A DNA stretch of 64,000 bases from Sphingomonas sp. J315 (GTDB taxonomy: Bacteria; Pseudomonadota; Alphaproteobacteria; Sphingomonadales; Sphingomonadaceae). The notes beneath the pieces are model-generated. The model was given only the letters and a program-made list of their open reading frames with translations, was not told the origin of the DNA and did not search any database. This document shows, one piece after another, positions 43,536 to 52,814 of the stretch (position 1 is the first letter of the stretch; the number at the start of each line of letters is the position of its first letter). The position numbers and the translations under genes are program-made. The stretch lies in the NCBI RefSeq assembly GCF_024666595.1, contig NZ_CP088296.1, positions 1,612,001 to 1,676,000 of the forward strand. Direction: 5' to 3'.

Positions 43536-44479
43536 CCCTGCCAACGCCCAGCCGCGAGTCGGTGGTGGCGGCCGCGCGTGAGAGCATCGCCAAGGGTTCG
43601 AAGAGCTTTGCTGCGGCGAGCAGGTTGTTCGACCCGCAGACCCGCGAGCGCGCCTGGCTGCTCTATGCCTGGTGCCGCGCGTGCGACGACATCGCCGACG
43701 GGCAGGAACTGGGCCATGACGCACAGGTCGTCGCGGACCCTGCCGCCGCCCTCTCGCGCATCCGCACGCTGACCGACAAGGCGCTGGCGGGCGAACCGAC
43801 CGGCGAGATGGCGTTCGAGGCGCTGCGCATCGTCGCCGCCGAAACGCGCATGCCGCACCGTTTCGCGCATGATCTGGTCGAGGGGTTCGCGCTGGACGCC
43901 AAGGGCTGGTTTCCGCGTTCCGAGCACGACCTGATGCAATATTGCTACCATGTCGCCGGCGCGGTCGGATGCATGATGGCGGTGGTGATGGGGGTCGATC
44001 CAGAGGACGACGCGACGCTGGATCGCGCCTGCGACCTCGGCCTCGCCTTTCAGCTCGCCAATATCGCGCGCGATATCGAGGCGGATGACCGCATCGGTCG
44101 TTGCTACCTGCCGATGGACTGGCTGGTCGAAATGGACATCCCGCCGGGCCAGCATCTGAAGCCGCCGTTCCGCCAGCGCCTCACGGTCATGGCACGTTGG
44201 CTGGGTGAGTTCGCCGCTGCACATGAGGAAAGCGCGCGGCTGGGCACCCCCGCGCTCGGATTTCGCTCGGCCTGGGCCGTGCTCGCAGCGACGGGCATTT
44301 ATGGCGGCATCGCGCGCGAGGTGATAGCGCGCGGCGATCATGCCTGGGATCATCGCGCGGGAACGAGCAAGGCTACCAAGATCGGCTGGATCGTTCGCGC
44401 TTTCGGTCAGGCGCTGATGCGGCACCAGCTCTACGCACCAAAGCCGCGCTCACCCGATTTGTGGACGCGCCCGCGTTAA
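43532..44479 (+). CDS. crtB: Phytoene synthase CrtB
   Basis: Joins two geranylgeranyl diphosphates to phytoene, the first committed carotenoid step. The 315-residue protein has KGSKSFAAASRLF, the first Asp-rich motif RACDDIADG and the second in ANIARDIEADDRIGRCYLP. YCYHVAGAVGCMMAVVMG is also present. GTG 43532 overlaps the LOG gene stop. Last gene of the crtY-crtI-LOG-crtB cluster. Confidence 0.95.
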   Translation: MTLPTPSRESVVAAARESIAKGSKSFAAASRLFDPQTRERAWLLYAWCRACDDIADGQELGHDAQVVADPAAALSRIRTLTDKALAGEPTGEMAFEALRIVAAETRMPHRFAHDLVEGFALDAKGWFPRSEHDLMQYCYHVAGAVGCMMAVVMGVDPEDDATLDRACDLGLAFQLANIARDIEADDRIGRCYLPMDWLVEMDIPPGQHLKPPFRQRLTVMARWLGEFAAAHEESARLGTPALGFRSAWAVLAATGIYGGIAREVIARGDHAWDHRAGTSKATKIGWIVRAFGQALMRHQLYAPKPRSPDLWTRPR

Positions 44480-44528
44480 CCGCGCCTCTTCACCGACTCG
44501 CAAGGCGGAAATTGGCAGATGATGGGCG

Positions 44529-44723
44529 ATGACGACGCTCTCGCTTCAGCTTTCCCGTGCACTGGCCCGTGGTCGCGCCGAGCCGGCCTCGCCGCCGACC
44601 CGCGCCGACCTGCTCGCCACGCTGCTGCGCAAGCGCGCCGCCGCGCGCAATGCCGGCGCGGCTGAGCTCGAGGCGATGCTGATCGAACAGATCCGCTGGG
44701 CGCTCCCGGTCGAGCGCGGCTAG
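44529..44723 (+). CDS. Hypothetical 64-aa helical protein
   Basis: A short frame after crtB, predicted all-helical, with an Arg/Ala-rich sequence (LLRKRAAARNAGAAELEAML). Its end overlaps the convergent membrane-protein gene by four bases, which suggests a real gene, but no strong ribosome-binding site is seen. No family recognised. Confidence 0.45.
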   Translation: MTTLSLQLSRALARGRAEPASPPTRADLLATLLRKRAAARNAGAAELEAMLIEQIRWALPVERG

Positions 44724-45109
44724 ACCGTTCCGGGCAGCTTCGTCGCCACCCATCCACCCGCGATCGGTGCCGCAACCGCGGCGATCTGCATCCACAACGG
44801 GTGCGGGATCATGAACAGCGTCATCACGCCGAAACAGATACCGATCAGCACGACGATCCACCCGGCGGGTTGCCATTGCGCGACCTTGGCACCGACCCAC
44901 GCCCCGGATATCGCGCCTAGGAACCAGGCGACCACCACCGCGATCTTCGCCTCCAGCGGCACGACATCCATCAGCTTGGCGAGTTGTGCCGGGTCCGACA
45001 CATCAACCCCGGATGGCGGAGTCCAGATGGAGTGAGAGATCATCTCGACGATCCACACCGTCGCGCCCAGCGCGACCACGCCCGCAACAACACCCAGTAT
45101 CTTGCGCAT
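44720..45109 (-). CDS. Hypothetical membrane protein, four predicted helices
   Basis: A 129-residue protein of hydrophobic segments (ILGVVAGVVALGATVWIVEM; KIAVVVAWFLGAISGAWVGA; GWIVVLIGICFGVMTLFMI; MQIAAVAAPIAGGWVATKL) separated by short loops. One periplasmic loop has SHSIWTPPSGVDVSDP. This pattern is common among small uncharacterised membrane proteins of Sphingomonas-like genomes. Function unknown. Confidence 0.7.
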   Translation of the reverse strand: MRKILGVVAGVVALGATVWIVEMISHSIWTPPSGVDVSDPAQLAKLMDVVPLEAKIAVVVAWFLGAISGAWVGAKVAQWQPAGWIVVLIGICFGVMTLFMIPHPLWMQIAAVAAPIAGGWVATKLPGTV

Positions 45110-45168
45110 TCCGCCTCTCCCGCGATTGCGGAGCGGATCATAACATCATTGCGATAGTGCAACAGCGC

Positions 45169-45399
45169 TCAATAGTGGCGTGGCTTGGTCTCTGCGCGCG
45201 CCATCTGCTCGCCCCGGCGGTGACAGGTTGCGGCAATCGTCGGATAGGAGAGATCGGTGTGACGCGGCAACACCTGTGCCATCGCCGCCTGGCATTGCGC
45301 CGCGCTTTGATACCGGACCGGCTCGACCCGCGCCTGCTGGCATTGATCCTGGAAATCGCCGCAGCCAAGAATGGCCATCACGTAGAAAACCGGTTCCAT
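45169..45399 (-). CDS. Hypothetical 76-aa Cys-containing protein
   Basis: I chose ATG 45399 because GAGGAG lies eight bases upstream. The protein starts with a hydrophobic segment (VFYVMAILGCG) followed by a Cys/Gln-rich domain (DFQDQCQQARVEPVRYQSAA), with four Cys overall, which suggests disulfides in an exported or membrane-tethered small protein. No family assigned. Confidence 0.55.
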   Translation of the reverse strand: MEPVFYVMAILGCGDFQDQCQQARVEPVRYQSAAQCQAAMAQVLPRHTDLSYPTIAATCHRRGEQMARAETKPRHY

Positions 45400-45483
45400 C
45401 GTCTCGCTCCTCGCCATGCATAACGGATGGCGGGCGGGCTTTGTTTCATTGCATCGGGACACGCGCAGCCCCAGATACTGCCT

Positions 45484-47304
45484 ATGCCTCCCGACACTGC
45501 GCCGGCGACCGGCGGCGAGCGCCCGCTGTTCGCCACCCTCGCGCGCTTCCTTCCCTATCTGTGGCCCGCCGGACAGCCGGGGCTGAAGGCGCGCATCGTC
45601 GGCGCGCTCGCACTGGTGGTGCTGTCAAAGGTGGTTCAGGTCTATGGCGCGGCCTATGCGCTCAAGGCCGCAGTCGATGCGATGGCGATCGGTGAGCGCG
45701 GGGTCATCACGTTCGTGGTGCTGATGGTGGTCGGCTACGCCGCCGCGCGACTGTTCACCACCATATTCGACAATCTGCGCAACACCGTGTTCGAAAAGGT
45801 CGGGCAGGACGCGACCCGGCGGCTCGCCATCGTCACCTTCCGCCAACTTCACCAGCTGTCGCTGCGCTTCCACCTCGAACGCCGCACGGGTGCGGTGACC
45901 AAGGTGGTCGAGCGCGGGACCAAGAGCATCGATTCGATGCTCTATTTCCTGCTGTTCAACATCGCCCCGACGATCCTCGAACTGGCACTCGTGCTCCAGA
46001 TCTTCGGGTCGAAATTCGGCATGTGGCTGGTCGCATCGACCATCGCGATGGTGGTGATCTACATCGCCTTCACCCGCTGGATCACCGACTGGCGCGCGAA
46101 GCTGCGCGAGCAGATGAACGACCTCGACACCGGCGCGGTGGCGCATGCGGTCGACTCGCTGCTGAATTTCGAGACGGTGAAGTATTTCGGCGCGGAGCAG
46201 CGCGAATCCGACCGCTACGAGCGCGCGGTCGAGGCTTATGCCAAGGCGGCGGTAAAGTCGGAAAATTCGCTCGCCTGGCTCAACATGGGCCAGTCGCTGA
46301 TCACAAATGTGATGCTGGGTGCCGGAATGGCCGTAGTGGCGTGGGGCTGGTCCACCGGGGAATTTACCGCGGGCGACGTCGTGTTCGTCTCGACCTTGCT
46401 CAGCCAGTTGTTCCGCCCGCTTGACATGCTCGGCTGGGTCTATCGCACGATCCGCCAGGGCGTGATCGACATGGGCGCGATGTTCGACCTGATCGACACC
46501 GATGCCGAGGTGAAGGACGTGCCGGGCGCGGCGGCGCTGGCGGTCGAACGCGGCGAGGTGCGGTTCGAGGGCGTGCGCTTCGGCTACGACGCCGACCGCG
46601 ACATATTGAAGGGCATCGACCTCGTCATCCGCCCGGGCCAGACCGTCGCGATCGTGGGCCCGTCGGGCGCGGGCAAGTCCACCCTCGCGCGCATCCTTTA
46701 TCGCTTCTACGACCTGACCGGCGGGCGCGTCACGATCGACGGGCAGGATATTTCGCAGGTAACGCAGGCCAGCCTGCGTGCCGCGATCGGCATCGTGCCC
46801 CAGGACACGGTGCTGTTCAACGACACGATCAGCTACAACATCGCCTATGGCCGCGAAGGCGCGACGCAGGATCAGGTCGAGACCGCAGCGCGCGGCGCGG
46901 CAATCGCGGGCTTTATCGACGCAATGCCCGATGGCTATGCGACGCGGGTCGGCGAGCGCGGCCTCAAGCTGTCGGGCGGCGAGAAACAGCGCGTCGCCAT
47001 TGCCCGCACCCTGCTCAAGAACCCACCGATCCTGATCCTCGACGAAGCGACCAGCGCACTCGATTCGCGCACCGAAGCCGAGATCCTCGACACGCTCGAA
47101 GCGATCGAGCGCGGCCGCACCACCATCGTCATCGCCCACCGCCTGTCGACCGTGGTCAACGCCGACCGCATCGTGGTGCTGGAGGATGGGCGCATCGCCG
47201 AACAGGGTACCCATGCCGAACTGCTCGAACGGCGCGGCACCTACGCCGAAATGTGGGCGCGGCAACAGGCGGAACGGGAGGCCGTGGCCGACGCGGCGGA
47301 GTAG
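45484..47304 (+). CDS. Atm1-type ABC exporter (heavy-metal/glutathione ABC transporter)
   Basis: A 606-residue half-transporter with an N-terminal six-helix permease and a C-terminal ATPase. Walker A GPSGAGKS, signature LSGGEKQR, Walker B ILILDEAT and H-loop IAHRLS are visible. LRNTVFEKVGQDATRRLAI and LNFETVKYFGAEQRE are hallmarks of the Atm1/HMT1 group, which export glutathione-linked sulfur or metal species. ATG 45484 is used; a longer upstream frame adds sequence unlike the family. Confidence 0.92.
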   Translation: MPPDTAPATGGERPLFATLARFLPYLWPAGQPGLKARIVGALALVVLSKVVQVYGAAYALKAAVDAMAIGERGVITFVVLMVVGYAAARLFTTIFDNLRNTVFEKVGQDATRRLAIVTFRQLHQLSLRFHLERRTGAVTKVVERGTKSIDSMLYFLLFNIAPTILELALVLQIFGSKFGMWLVASTIAMVVIYIAFTRWITDWRAKLREQMNDLDTGAVAHAVDSLLNFETVKYFGAEQRESDRYERAVEAYAKAAVKSENSLAWLNMGQSLITNVMLGAGMAVVAWGWSTGEFTAGDVVFVSTLLSQLFRPLDMLGWVYRTIRQGVIDMGAMFDLIDTDAEVKDVPGAAALAVERGEVRFEGVRFGYDADRDILKGIDLVIRPGQTVAIVGPSGAGKSTLARILYRFYDLTGGRVTIDGQDISQVTQASLRAAIGIVPQDTVLFNDTISYNIAYGREGATQDQVETAARGAAIAGFIDAMPDGYATRVGERGLKLSGGEKQRVAIARTLLKNPPILILDEATSALDSRTEAEILDTLEAIERGRTTIVIAHRLSTVVNADRIVVLEDGRIAEQGTHAELLERRGTYAEMWARQQAEREAVADAAE

Positions 47305-47342
47305 GCGAATAGCCCCTCCCCTTCAGGGGAACGGCCTTGGAG

Positions 47343-48668
47343 TCACCCGAACTCCACCGCCTCGAACCGCACCGGCCGGCCATGCGCCGCGTTCGCCAGC
47401 TGCCCGTCCCACATCACCTTGCGCCCGCGAATGATCGTCCCGATCGGCTTTCCGGTAAGCGTGTCCCCGGTGAACGGCGACCAGCCGCAGCGCGACGCCA
47501 GCCAGCTTTCCTCGACCGTCCACTGCTTCTTCAGGTCGACCACGGTGAAATCCGCGTCATAGCCCGCCGCAATTCGCCCCTTGCCGACGAGACCAAACAC
47601 CCGCTGCGGTCCCGCGCTGGTCAGGTCTATAAGTCGCTGGAGCGTAGTGCGGCCCTTTGCGACATGGTCGAGCAGCAGCGGCAACAGCGTCTGCACGCCC
47701 GGCATGCCGCTGGGCGATGACGGATAAGGCTTGGCCTTTTCCTCGATCGTATGCGGCGCATGGTCCGATCCCAGCACGTCCGGCACGCCCTGATTGAGCC
47801 AGTGCCACAACCCGTCGCGATGCGCGGCCGACCGGATCGGCGGGTTCATCTGGGCATAGGTGCCGAGCCGCGGATAGGCATCCTCTCCGGCAAGCGTCAG
47901 ATGCTGCGGAGTCACCTCGCACGTCGCGATGTCCTTATGCTGCGCCAGCAACTCCAGCTCCGCCGGCGTCGTCACATGCAGCACATGGATGCGCCGCCGC
48001 GCCTCCCGCGCCAGCTTCAGGATGCGCCGCGTCGCCAGGATTGCGCTCTCGTCATCGCGCCACACCGGGTGCGACGACGGATCACCCGCGACCCGCTCGC
48101 CCTCGCGGTCGTTCATGCGAAACTCGTCCTCGGCATGGATCGCGACGCGGCGATGGCCGCTCGCCAGCACCCGCGCCAGATTGGCGTCGTCCGACACCAG
48201 CAGGTCGCCGGTCGACGCGCCCATGAAGATCTTAACCCCCGCCGTCCCGGGCATTCGTTCCAGGTCGGCCAGATCGGCGGCATTGTTGTTGGTCGCCCCG
48301 ACATAGAAAGCGTGGTCGCACCACATCCGGTCCTTCGCGCGCGCGAGCTTGTCGTTCACCGCGTCGGCGCTGTCGGTATTGGGCTTGGTGTTCGGCATCT
48401 CGAACACCGCGGTGACCCCGCCGAGCACCGCCGCGCGGCTGCCGGATTCAAGGTCTTCCTTCGCCTCCAGCCCCGGTTCGCGGAAATGCACCTGGCTGTC
48501 GATTACGCCGGGCAGCACGTCCAGGCCGGTGCAGTCGATCGTCTCGCCCGCATCGCCCTGCGCGCCAATCGCGACGATCTTGCCGTCGCGCACGCCGACA
48601 TCGAGCCTCGCCGGGCCGGAGGGCAGGTGGACGGTGCCACCAACGAGCTTCAGATCGAACGTCGCCAT
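47343..48668 (-). CDS. pyrC: Dihydroorotase (class I-type amidohydrolase)
   Basis: Zinc amidohydrolase for pyrimidine synthesis. The 441-residue protein has the metal motif SQVHFREPG, the metal-bridging Lys segment GVKIFMGAS, later His ligands (VAIHAEDE, LHVTTPAE) and the catalytic Asp in LGSDHAPHTIEEK. The C-terminal part shows WTVEESWLASRCGWSPF. An allantoinase-like substrate is possible because AllB is closely related. ATG 48668 follows AAAGAGGCTGAG. Confidence 0.88.
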   Translation of the reverse strand: MATFDLKLVGGTVHLPSGPARLDVGVRDGKIVAIGAQGDAGETIDCTGLDVLPGVIDSQVHFREPGLEAKEDLESGSRAAVLGGVTAVFEMPNTKPNTDSADAVNDKLARAKDRMWCDHAFYVGATNNNAADLADLERMPGTAGVKIFMGASTGDLLVSDDANLARVLASGHRRVAIHAEDEFRMNDREGERVAGDPSSHPVWRDDESAILATRRILKLAREARRRIHVLHVTTPAELELLAQHKDIATCEVTPQHLTLAGEDAYPRLGTYAQMNPPIRSAAHRDGLWHWLNQGVPDVLGSDHAPHTIEEKAKPYPSSPSGMPGVQTLLPLLLDHVAKGRTTLQRLIDLTSAGPQRVFGLVGKGRIAAGYDADFTVVDLKKQWTVEESWLASRCGWSPFTGDTLTGKPIGTIIRGRKVMWDGQLANAAHGRPVRFEAVEFG

Positions 48669-48712
48669 CTCAGCCTCTTTCGCTTGCCTGCCCCGCCTCC
48701 TACCTGTTCGAC

Positions 48713-49438
48713 ATGACCGATGCCACCCTGCTCCCCGACCGCGCCCTGATCCGCATTTCGGGGGAGGATGTCCGCGGCTTCCTGCAGGGTCTGGTGACGC
48801 AGGATATGAACGCGGTGCAGCCCGACGCGCCGCTCTGGGCCGGGCTGCTCTCGCCTCAGGGCAAGGCGCTGTTCGACTTCATCCTCTGGGCGGATGGCGC
48901 GGACGTGCTGATCGATTGCGAGGCGGCCCAGTGCGACGCGCTGATTCGCCGCCTGTCGATCTACCGCCTGCGCCGACCGATCACGATCACCGCAGCGGAG
49001 GGCGGGGTCCACTGGTCGCGCGCGCAAGGCCATGGCGTGCCCGATCCGCGACTCGCCGCGCTCGGCTGGCGCTGGCTGGGCGAAGCGGGCGGGGATGCGG
49101 CCAGCGGCTGGCGCGAACACCGGCTGCGCCTCGGCGTCACCGAGGGTGCGGACGAACTCGGCCAGGACAAGACCCTCTGGCTCGAATGCAATGCCGCCGA
49201 ACTGAACGGCGTCAGCTTCGCCAAGGGCTGCTATGTCGGCCAGGAAAATACCGCCCGGATGAACTGGCGCGCCAGGGTCAACCGTCGCCTGATCGTCGCG
49301 CCGCTCGGCGAACCGGGTGACCGCACCCGCGCCACCTATCCCTATCTCGGCCTGATGGTCGAACACCGCCGGGTCGAAGCGCTCGGCGACGCGATCATTC
49401 CGGATTGGCTGGCAGGGGCGCTCGCCTCAGATACCTGA
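48713..49438 (+). CDS. ygfZ: YgfZ/CAF17-type folate-binding protein
   Basis: A 241-residue protein of the GcvT-like family that helps maintain certain Fe-S enzymes. LLPDRALIRISGEDVRGFLQ opens the fold, and the signature KGCYVGQENTARM is intact with its conserved Cys. Length is slightly short but complete. It is divergent from pyrC over 44 bases and its end overlaps the convergent dioxygenase by 12 bases. Confidence 0.9.
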   Translation: MTDATLLPDRALIRISGEDVRGFLQGLVTQDMNAVQPDAPLWAGLLSPQGKALFDFILWADGADVLIDCEAAQCDALIRRLSIYRLRRPITITAAEGGVHWSRAQGHGVPDPRLAALGWRWLGEAGGDAASGWREHRLRLGVTEGADELGQDKTLWLECNAAELNGVSFAKGCYVGQENTARMNWRARVNRRLIVAPLGEPGDRTRATYPYLGLMVEHRRVEALGDAIIPDWLAGALASDT

Positions 49439-50133
49439 CCATTGGAGCCCCTCGGGCAAGTCGAACCCGGCATAATCCACCTGCAATACCCGTCGCCGGC
49501 GCGGCGTTGCGACCGCGTCCGACGCGTGCAGGATCGGGGTTGCATAGACCCAGATGTCGCCCGCCAGTGCGGTGCAGACCTGAACCCCGCACTCCGCGAC
49601 CACCGCGTCGATCCGCTCCTCGCGCACCAGCCCAAAGCGATGCGATCCCGGTGCGATCAGCAACGGCGCGTTATCCGCCGGAACATCGTCGAGGTGGATG
49701 CGGACGGTGACCATCCGTTCGAGCAGGTCGAAGGGCGGCGCAACGTGCAGCAGCCCCGACTTGACGGTCCACGGGCCAAAACCGGCGACGTCGCGACGCC
49801 CGCGCACGCAGATCGTCCGGTCCTGATGCCAGGCGAGCGCCCAGTTGGTTGTCGCAGTTTTGTCGAACAGGATTGCGCGTACAGGGCAAAGCACGCGCCG
49901 GACAAATCGCGCGATCTGCGATCCGATCGAACCCTGTTCCCCGAGGATGTCGGCGAGCGCCGCGACGCCCCTGAGCCGCAATCCGGGGCGGTTGGGGGAA
50001 GCACCGCGATCGCCTGCTCGATTGCGCCAAGCATCGGGAGCGCCGCCCCATCGCGGCGCTCGGCACCATGTTCGGCGAACCGCATGGGGTCGCGCGCGTG
50101 ATCAGGCAGCGGCGCAGGGACGCGATGGTGCAT
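49427..50133 (-). pseudogene. Phytanoyl-CoA dioxygenase-family (PhyH) protein, frameshifted as read
   Basis: A probable Fe(II)/2-oxoglutarate oxygenase. The N-terminal part (HARDPMRFAEHGAERR) and the remainder (LRGVAALADILGEQGSIG onward) are in different frames, joined at a run of five G on the plus strand (49994-49998). Adding one base gives about 235 residues. WHQDRT supplies the His-x-Asp iron ligands, PILHASDAV the distal His, and an Arg nearby would bind 2-oxoglutarate. ATG 50133 or 50157 could be the start. Substrate unknown. Confidence 0.75.
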
Positions 50134-50190
50134 GCACCGATATGATCGCAGCGTCATGTGCCATGCAAGCGCGACGCCTGTCCAACGCAC

Positions 50191-50226
50191 ACAAAGAAAA
50201 GGGGAGGCCGGTTGCCCGACCTCCCC
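50191..50226 (-). terminator. Rho-independent terminator of the OmpA-family gene
   Basis: On the minus strand GGGGAGG pairs with CCTCCCC (50226-50220 with 50207-50201), with further pairing inside, followed by TTTTCTTTG. It lies 35 bases after the OmpA stop in the correct orientation. This is the clearest terminator in the window. Confidence 0.8.
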
Positions 50227-50260
50227 AAATCTTGTCGATCCACAGAGTGGACCGCGCGGC

Positions 50261-51393
50261 TTACATGCCCGAGCCCGGACCGTAAGTGATTTCCACGCGG
50301 CGGTTCTGCAGTTCGCGCACGCCGTCGGCGGTGTCGACACGCGGACGGCTTTCGCCGAACGCTTCCGAGCTGATCACGCCATCGGGGATGCCGCGGCCCG
50401 ACAGATACGAACGGACCGAGTCCGCGCGACGCTGCGAGAGGCCAACGTTGTAGCTGGCTGCACCCGAACGGTCAGCGTGACCGGCGAGCATGACCTGCGC
50501 GTTGCCGCAGTTCTGATAGGCCGAGATGGCGTTATCGAGAATGCCCGACGCTTCCGGCGTGATGTCCGACTTGTCCCACTCAAAGAAGACAATGTACGGC
50601 CCGGGGGTGCACACCACTTCCGGCGGCGGAGGCGGCGGAGGCGGGGGCGGCGGGGAGGAGGCGGCGGCGGAGGCGGAGGAGGAGGAGGAGGCGGCGGTGC
50701 AGCCGGCTCACCGAAGTTGAACGTCACGCCACCGAGCAGGCTGTGCGAACGGAAGCGACCGTCGAACTGACGACCGGTCACGTCGACCAGCTTGACGTTG
50801 TCGGCGTTGAAGAAGCGATACTTCAGCGTGACGTCGATGTTGTCGCTCACTGCCTGACGCAGACCCGCAATCGCCTGCCAGGCGAACACGGTGTCGGAAT
50901 CGTCGAGGAAGGCACCGCGGGTGTTGAGCGCATAGTCCGCCTTGACGCGCGCCACGCCGGCACCGCCGCCGACGAAGCCCTGCAGGCCATCATCGTCGCC
51001 GAAGTCCAGCATGCCGTTGATCATGAAGCTGAGCGCGGTCGAGCTACCGCCCGCATAGCCATAGTTCCCGGGAACCATATTGGTCAGAGCGCCGGTGCTG
51101 CCATAGGCAGGCGTCGTCGTCGACGAACGATAGCCATCAACCGTCGCACGCTTGTAGCTGACTTCCGCTTCTGCGCGGAAACCACCAAAGTCGTAGCCGA
51201 TCGTGCCACCGACATCCCAGCCGGCTTCATGGTCCACGGTTCCAGCCGCAGTCAGAGCGCCAATGTCGTAATCGATGTCTTCGACGATCATCGCACCGCC
51301 TTCGACGCCCACGTACCACGCATCGTCACGTGCGAGGGCGGGCGTGGTGAGCGCGGTCGAAGCAAGTGCCAGAGTTACGGCAAGCTTCCGCAT
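50261..51393 (-). pseudogene. OmpA-family outer-membrane protein, frameshifted as read
   Basis: An eight-stranded beta-barrel porin-like protein with a peptidoglycan-binding C-terminus. Signal peptide (LAVTLALASTALTTPALA), then barrel strands (DAWYVGVEGGAMIVEDIDYD). A long proline linker is encoded at about 50625-50700, and the OmpA C-terminal domain contains IVFFEWDKSDITPEA, AGHADRSGAASYNVGLSQRR and NRRVEITYG. The barrel and OmpA domains are in different frames, with one base apparently missing in the proline tract near 50652. Corrected length is about 377 residues. Repetitive DNA makes a sequencing slip likely, but phase variation by slippage is also conceivable. Confidence 0.85.
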
Positions 51394-51495
51394 CTTAATC
51401 CCCTTTCTTAGTTGCCACTTCGGACAGCGCTAACTTCCTAACCTCTGGAAAGTTTCCGCGCAAGCGAACAAAATCCGGGGACTGTTGCCGGAACG

Positions 51496-52014
51496 TCACA
51501 GTTCGTCGCTAGCGATCAGGCCGTGTTCCCTCAGCGCGTCGAGGATCGCCGCGATCGCAGCGCGTGCCGCGTCGTCGATGGTCGCACCGCCCGTCGGGGC
51601 GGCGATCGCGTCGCATTGGCCACCGACAATCTGGGTTCCGCCAATCTCGATCCGGCTGGCGGCGATCACGCCGATCTGCCACCCCGCTCCAGCGTCATAG
51701 CGCACCGGCTTCCCATGGGTTTCGGACCATAGCGCAACGCCCGGCCGCGGCGTTGTGAACCACCAACCGCCATCGGTCCAGACGGCGATGGCTCGGGCAT
51801 GGTCGCTCCAGGCACCGGTCGGTTCCTCGCCGACTATCCATGCATCGCCCGGCTCCGGCGTCGCTGGCGGGCTGTCGAGCCCGACATCCTTCACCGCCGG
51901 GTGCAGCAGCAGGTCGACCTGGACGAGTGCCTCATTGTGGAACATTTCCTTTTGCGCCTGTCCGGCGTGCAGGAGCGGAAGGGCGAATCGCGCGGTCGCT
52001 GTCATTCTGGTCAC
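51496..52014 (-). CDS. DUF2793 domain protein (GTA-associated)
   Basis: A 172-residue protein matching DUF2793: ARFALPLLHAGQAQKEMFHN at the start, EPGDAWIVG, and a Trp-rich GGWWFTTPRPGVALW segment. In phages and GTAs of this lineage such proteins sit at the tail end of the structural cluster. The start overlaps the stop of the chimeric portal/gp15 remnant, keeping the phage-like coupling. Function unknown, possibly a fibre or tail-tip component. Confidence 0.8.
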   Translation of the reverse strand: MTRMTATARFALPLLHAGQAQKEMFHNEALVQVDLLLHPAVKDVGLDSPPATPEPGDAWIVGEEPTGAWSDHARAIAVWTDGGWWFTTPRPGVALWSETHGKPVRYDAGAGWQIGVIAASRIEIGGTQIVGGQCDAIAAPTGGATIDDAARAAIAAILDALREHGLIASDEL

Positions 52015-52675
52015 TCCATCGCTTCAAGAACAAGAATGGCGGACGTCGACAGGCCATGGTCTCCAGCCTGCTGCACCTCCACCGTCGCACCGTCGCTGCT
52101 GTCCAGCAGCCACTCGGGCGTGTCGCTCATCACGATCTGGTCAGGCTGCCCGGAAACACGAATTTGCAGCTGATAGCGTTCGGCGCCCTCGCCGATCGGG
52201 GCGTCGGTGCCATCGCCCCATCGCCATCCGCGCAACTGCGACGTGTCCACCGGATCATGCGTCCCCCGGGCGCGGGCACCGCGTGCAATGCCACGGGCGA
52301 CGGCGGCGTCACCGACCGCCCGGTGACCGCGATCGTCGTTGCTACCGGCTCCGCGTCCCCCACGCCGGTCGCCATCAGGTTCAGCGTCATGCCCGCAGCG
52401 CCAAGATCGTCGTGGATCGCGAGCGTCGCGCGATCCAGCAACACGAAGCGGTCGCCCGCCACGCTTGCCCCGATCGCCCCTTCCGTACCCCTCCGCCCGC
52501 CACGCCCTCGGCGACGATCTTCACCGCCCGCTGCGCCACCGGATTGGCCGCATAGCCCGCGCACCTGCGCCTCGTAACTCTGCGGCCACTCGCCCAGCAC
52601 CGCGCCCGCGCCCTGCCCACGCGCCAACACCGGACGCGACCCCTCGCGCCCGGACTTCCGCCCGAACCATTTCAT
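52011..52675 (-). pseudogene. GTA remnant: portal N-terminus fused to gp15-like C-terminus
   Basis: From ATG 52675 the first about 45 codons (MKWFGRKSGREGSRPVLARG, then GEWPQSYEAQVR) read like a GTA portal start. A shift near 52556 moves the portal sequence to another frame (YAANPVAQRAVKIVAEGVAG). Near 52500 the reading becomes the tail of a gp15-like baseplate protein (DLGAAGMTLNLMATGVGD, TGRSVTPPSPVAL, RMIRWTRRS), and after another shift near 52234 it ends GWRWGDGTDAPIGEG through to LEAME. The capsid and tail genes that normally lie between portal and gp15 are absent. The best explanation is an internal deletion followed by decay. Confidence 0.7.
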
Positions 52676-52708
52676 GCGTTTCCTCTTTGATCGCCTCACG
52701 GCGATGGG

Positions 52709-52790
52709 GCGGCACCGGCCCGTTCCCCCACCCGGCCACCCACACGGTAATTTCGATGGGTGGCCGGGTGGGGGAGCGGGCCGGTGCCGC
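52709..52790. repeat. Long palindromic element (family A), second copy
   Basis: 34-base arms at 52709-52742 and 52757-52790 pair with one mismatch around a 14-base loop. The core is nearly identical to the 22143-22224 palindrome. It lies between the portal remnant and the spermidine-synthase-like gene. Confidence 0.85.
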
Positions 52791-52814
52791 ATGCGCGTCA
52801 GCGCATCAACAAAC

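Noticed and set aside
50620..50705. GGC/GGA-rich simple repeat considered as a CRISPR or minisatellite
   Set aside because: It encodes the proline linker of the OmpA protein on the other strand; no repeat-spacer structure. No CRISPR array was seen anywhere in the window.
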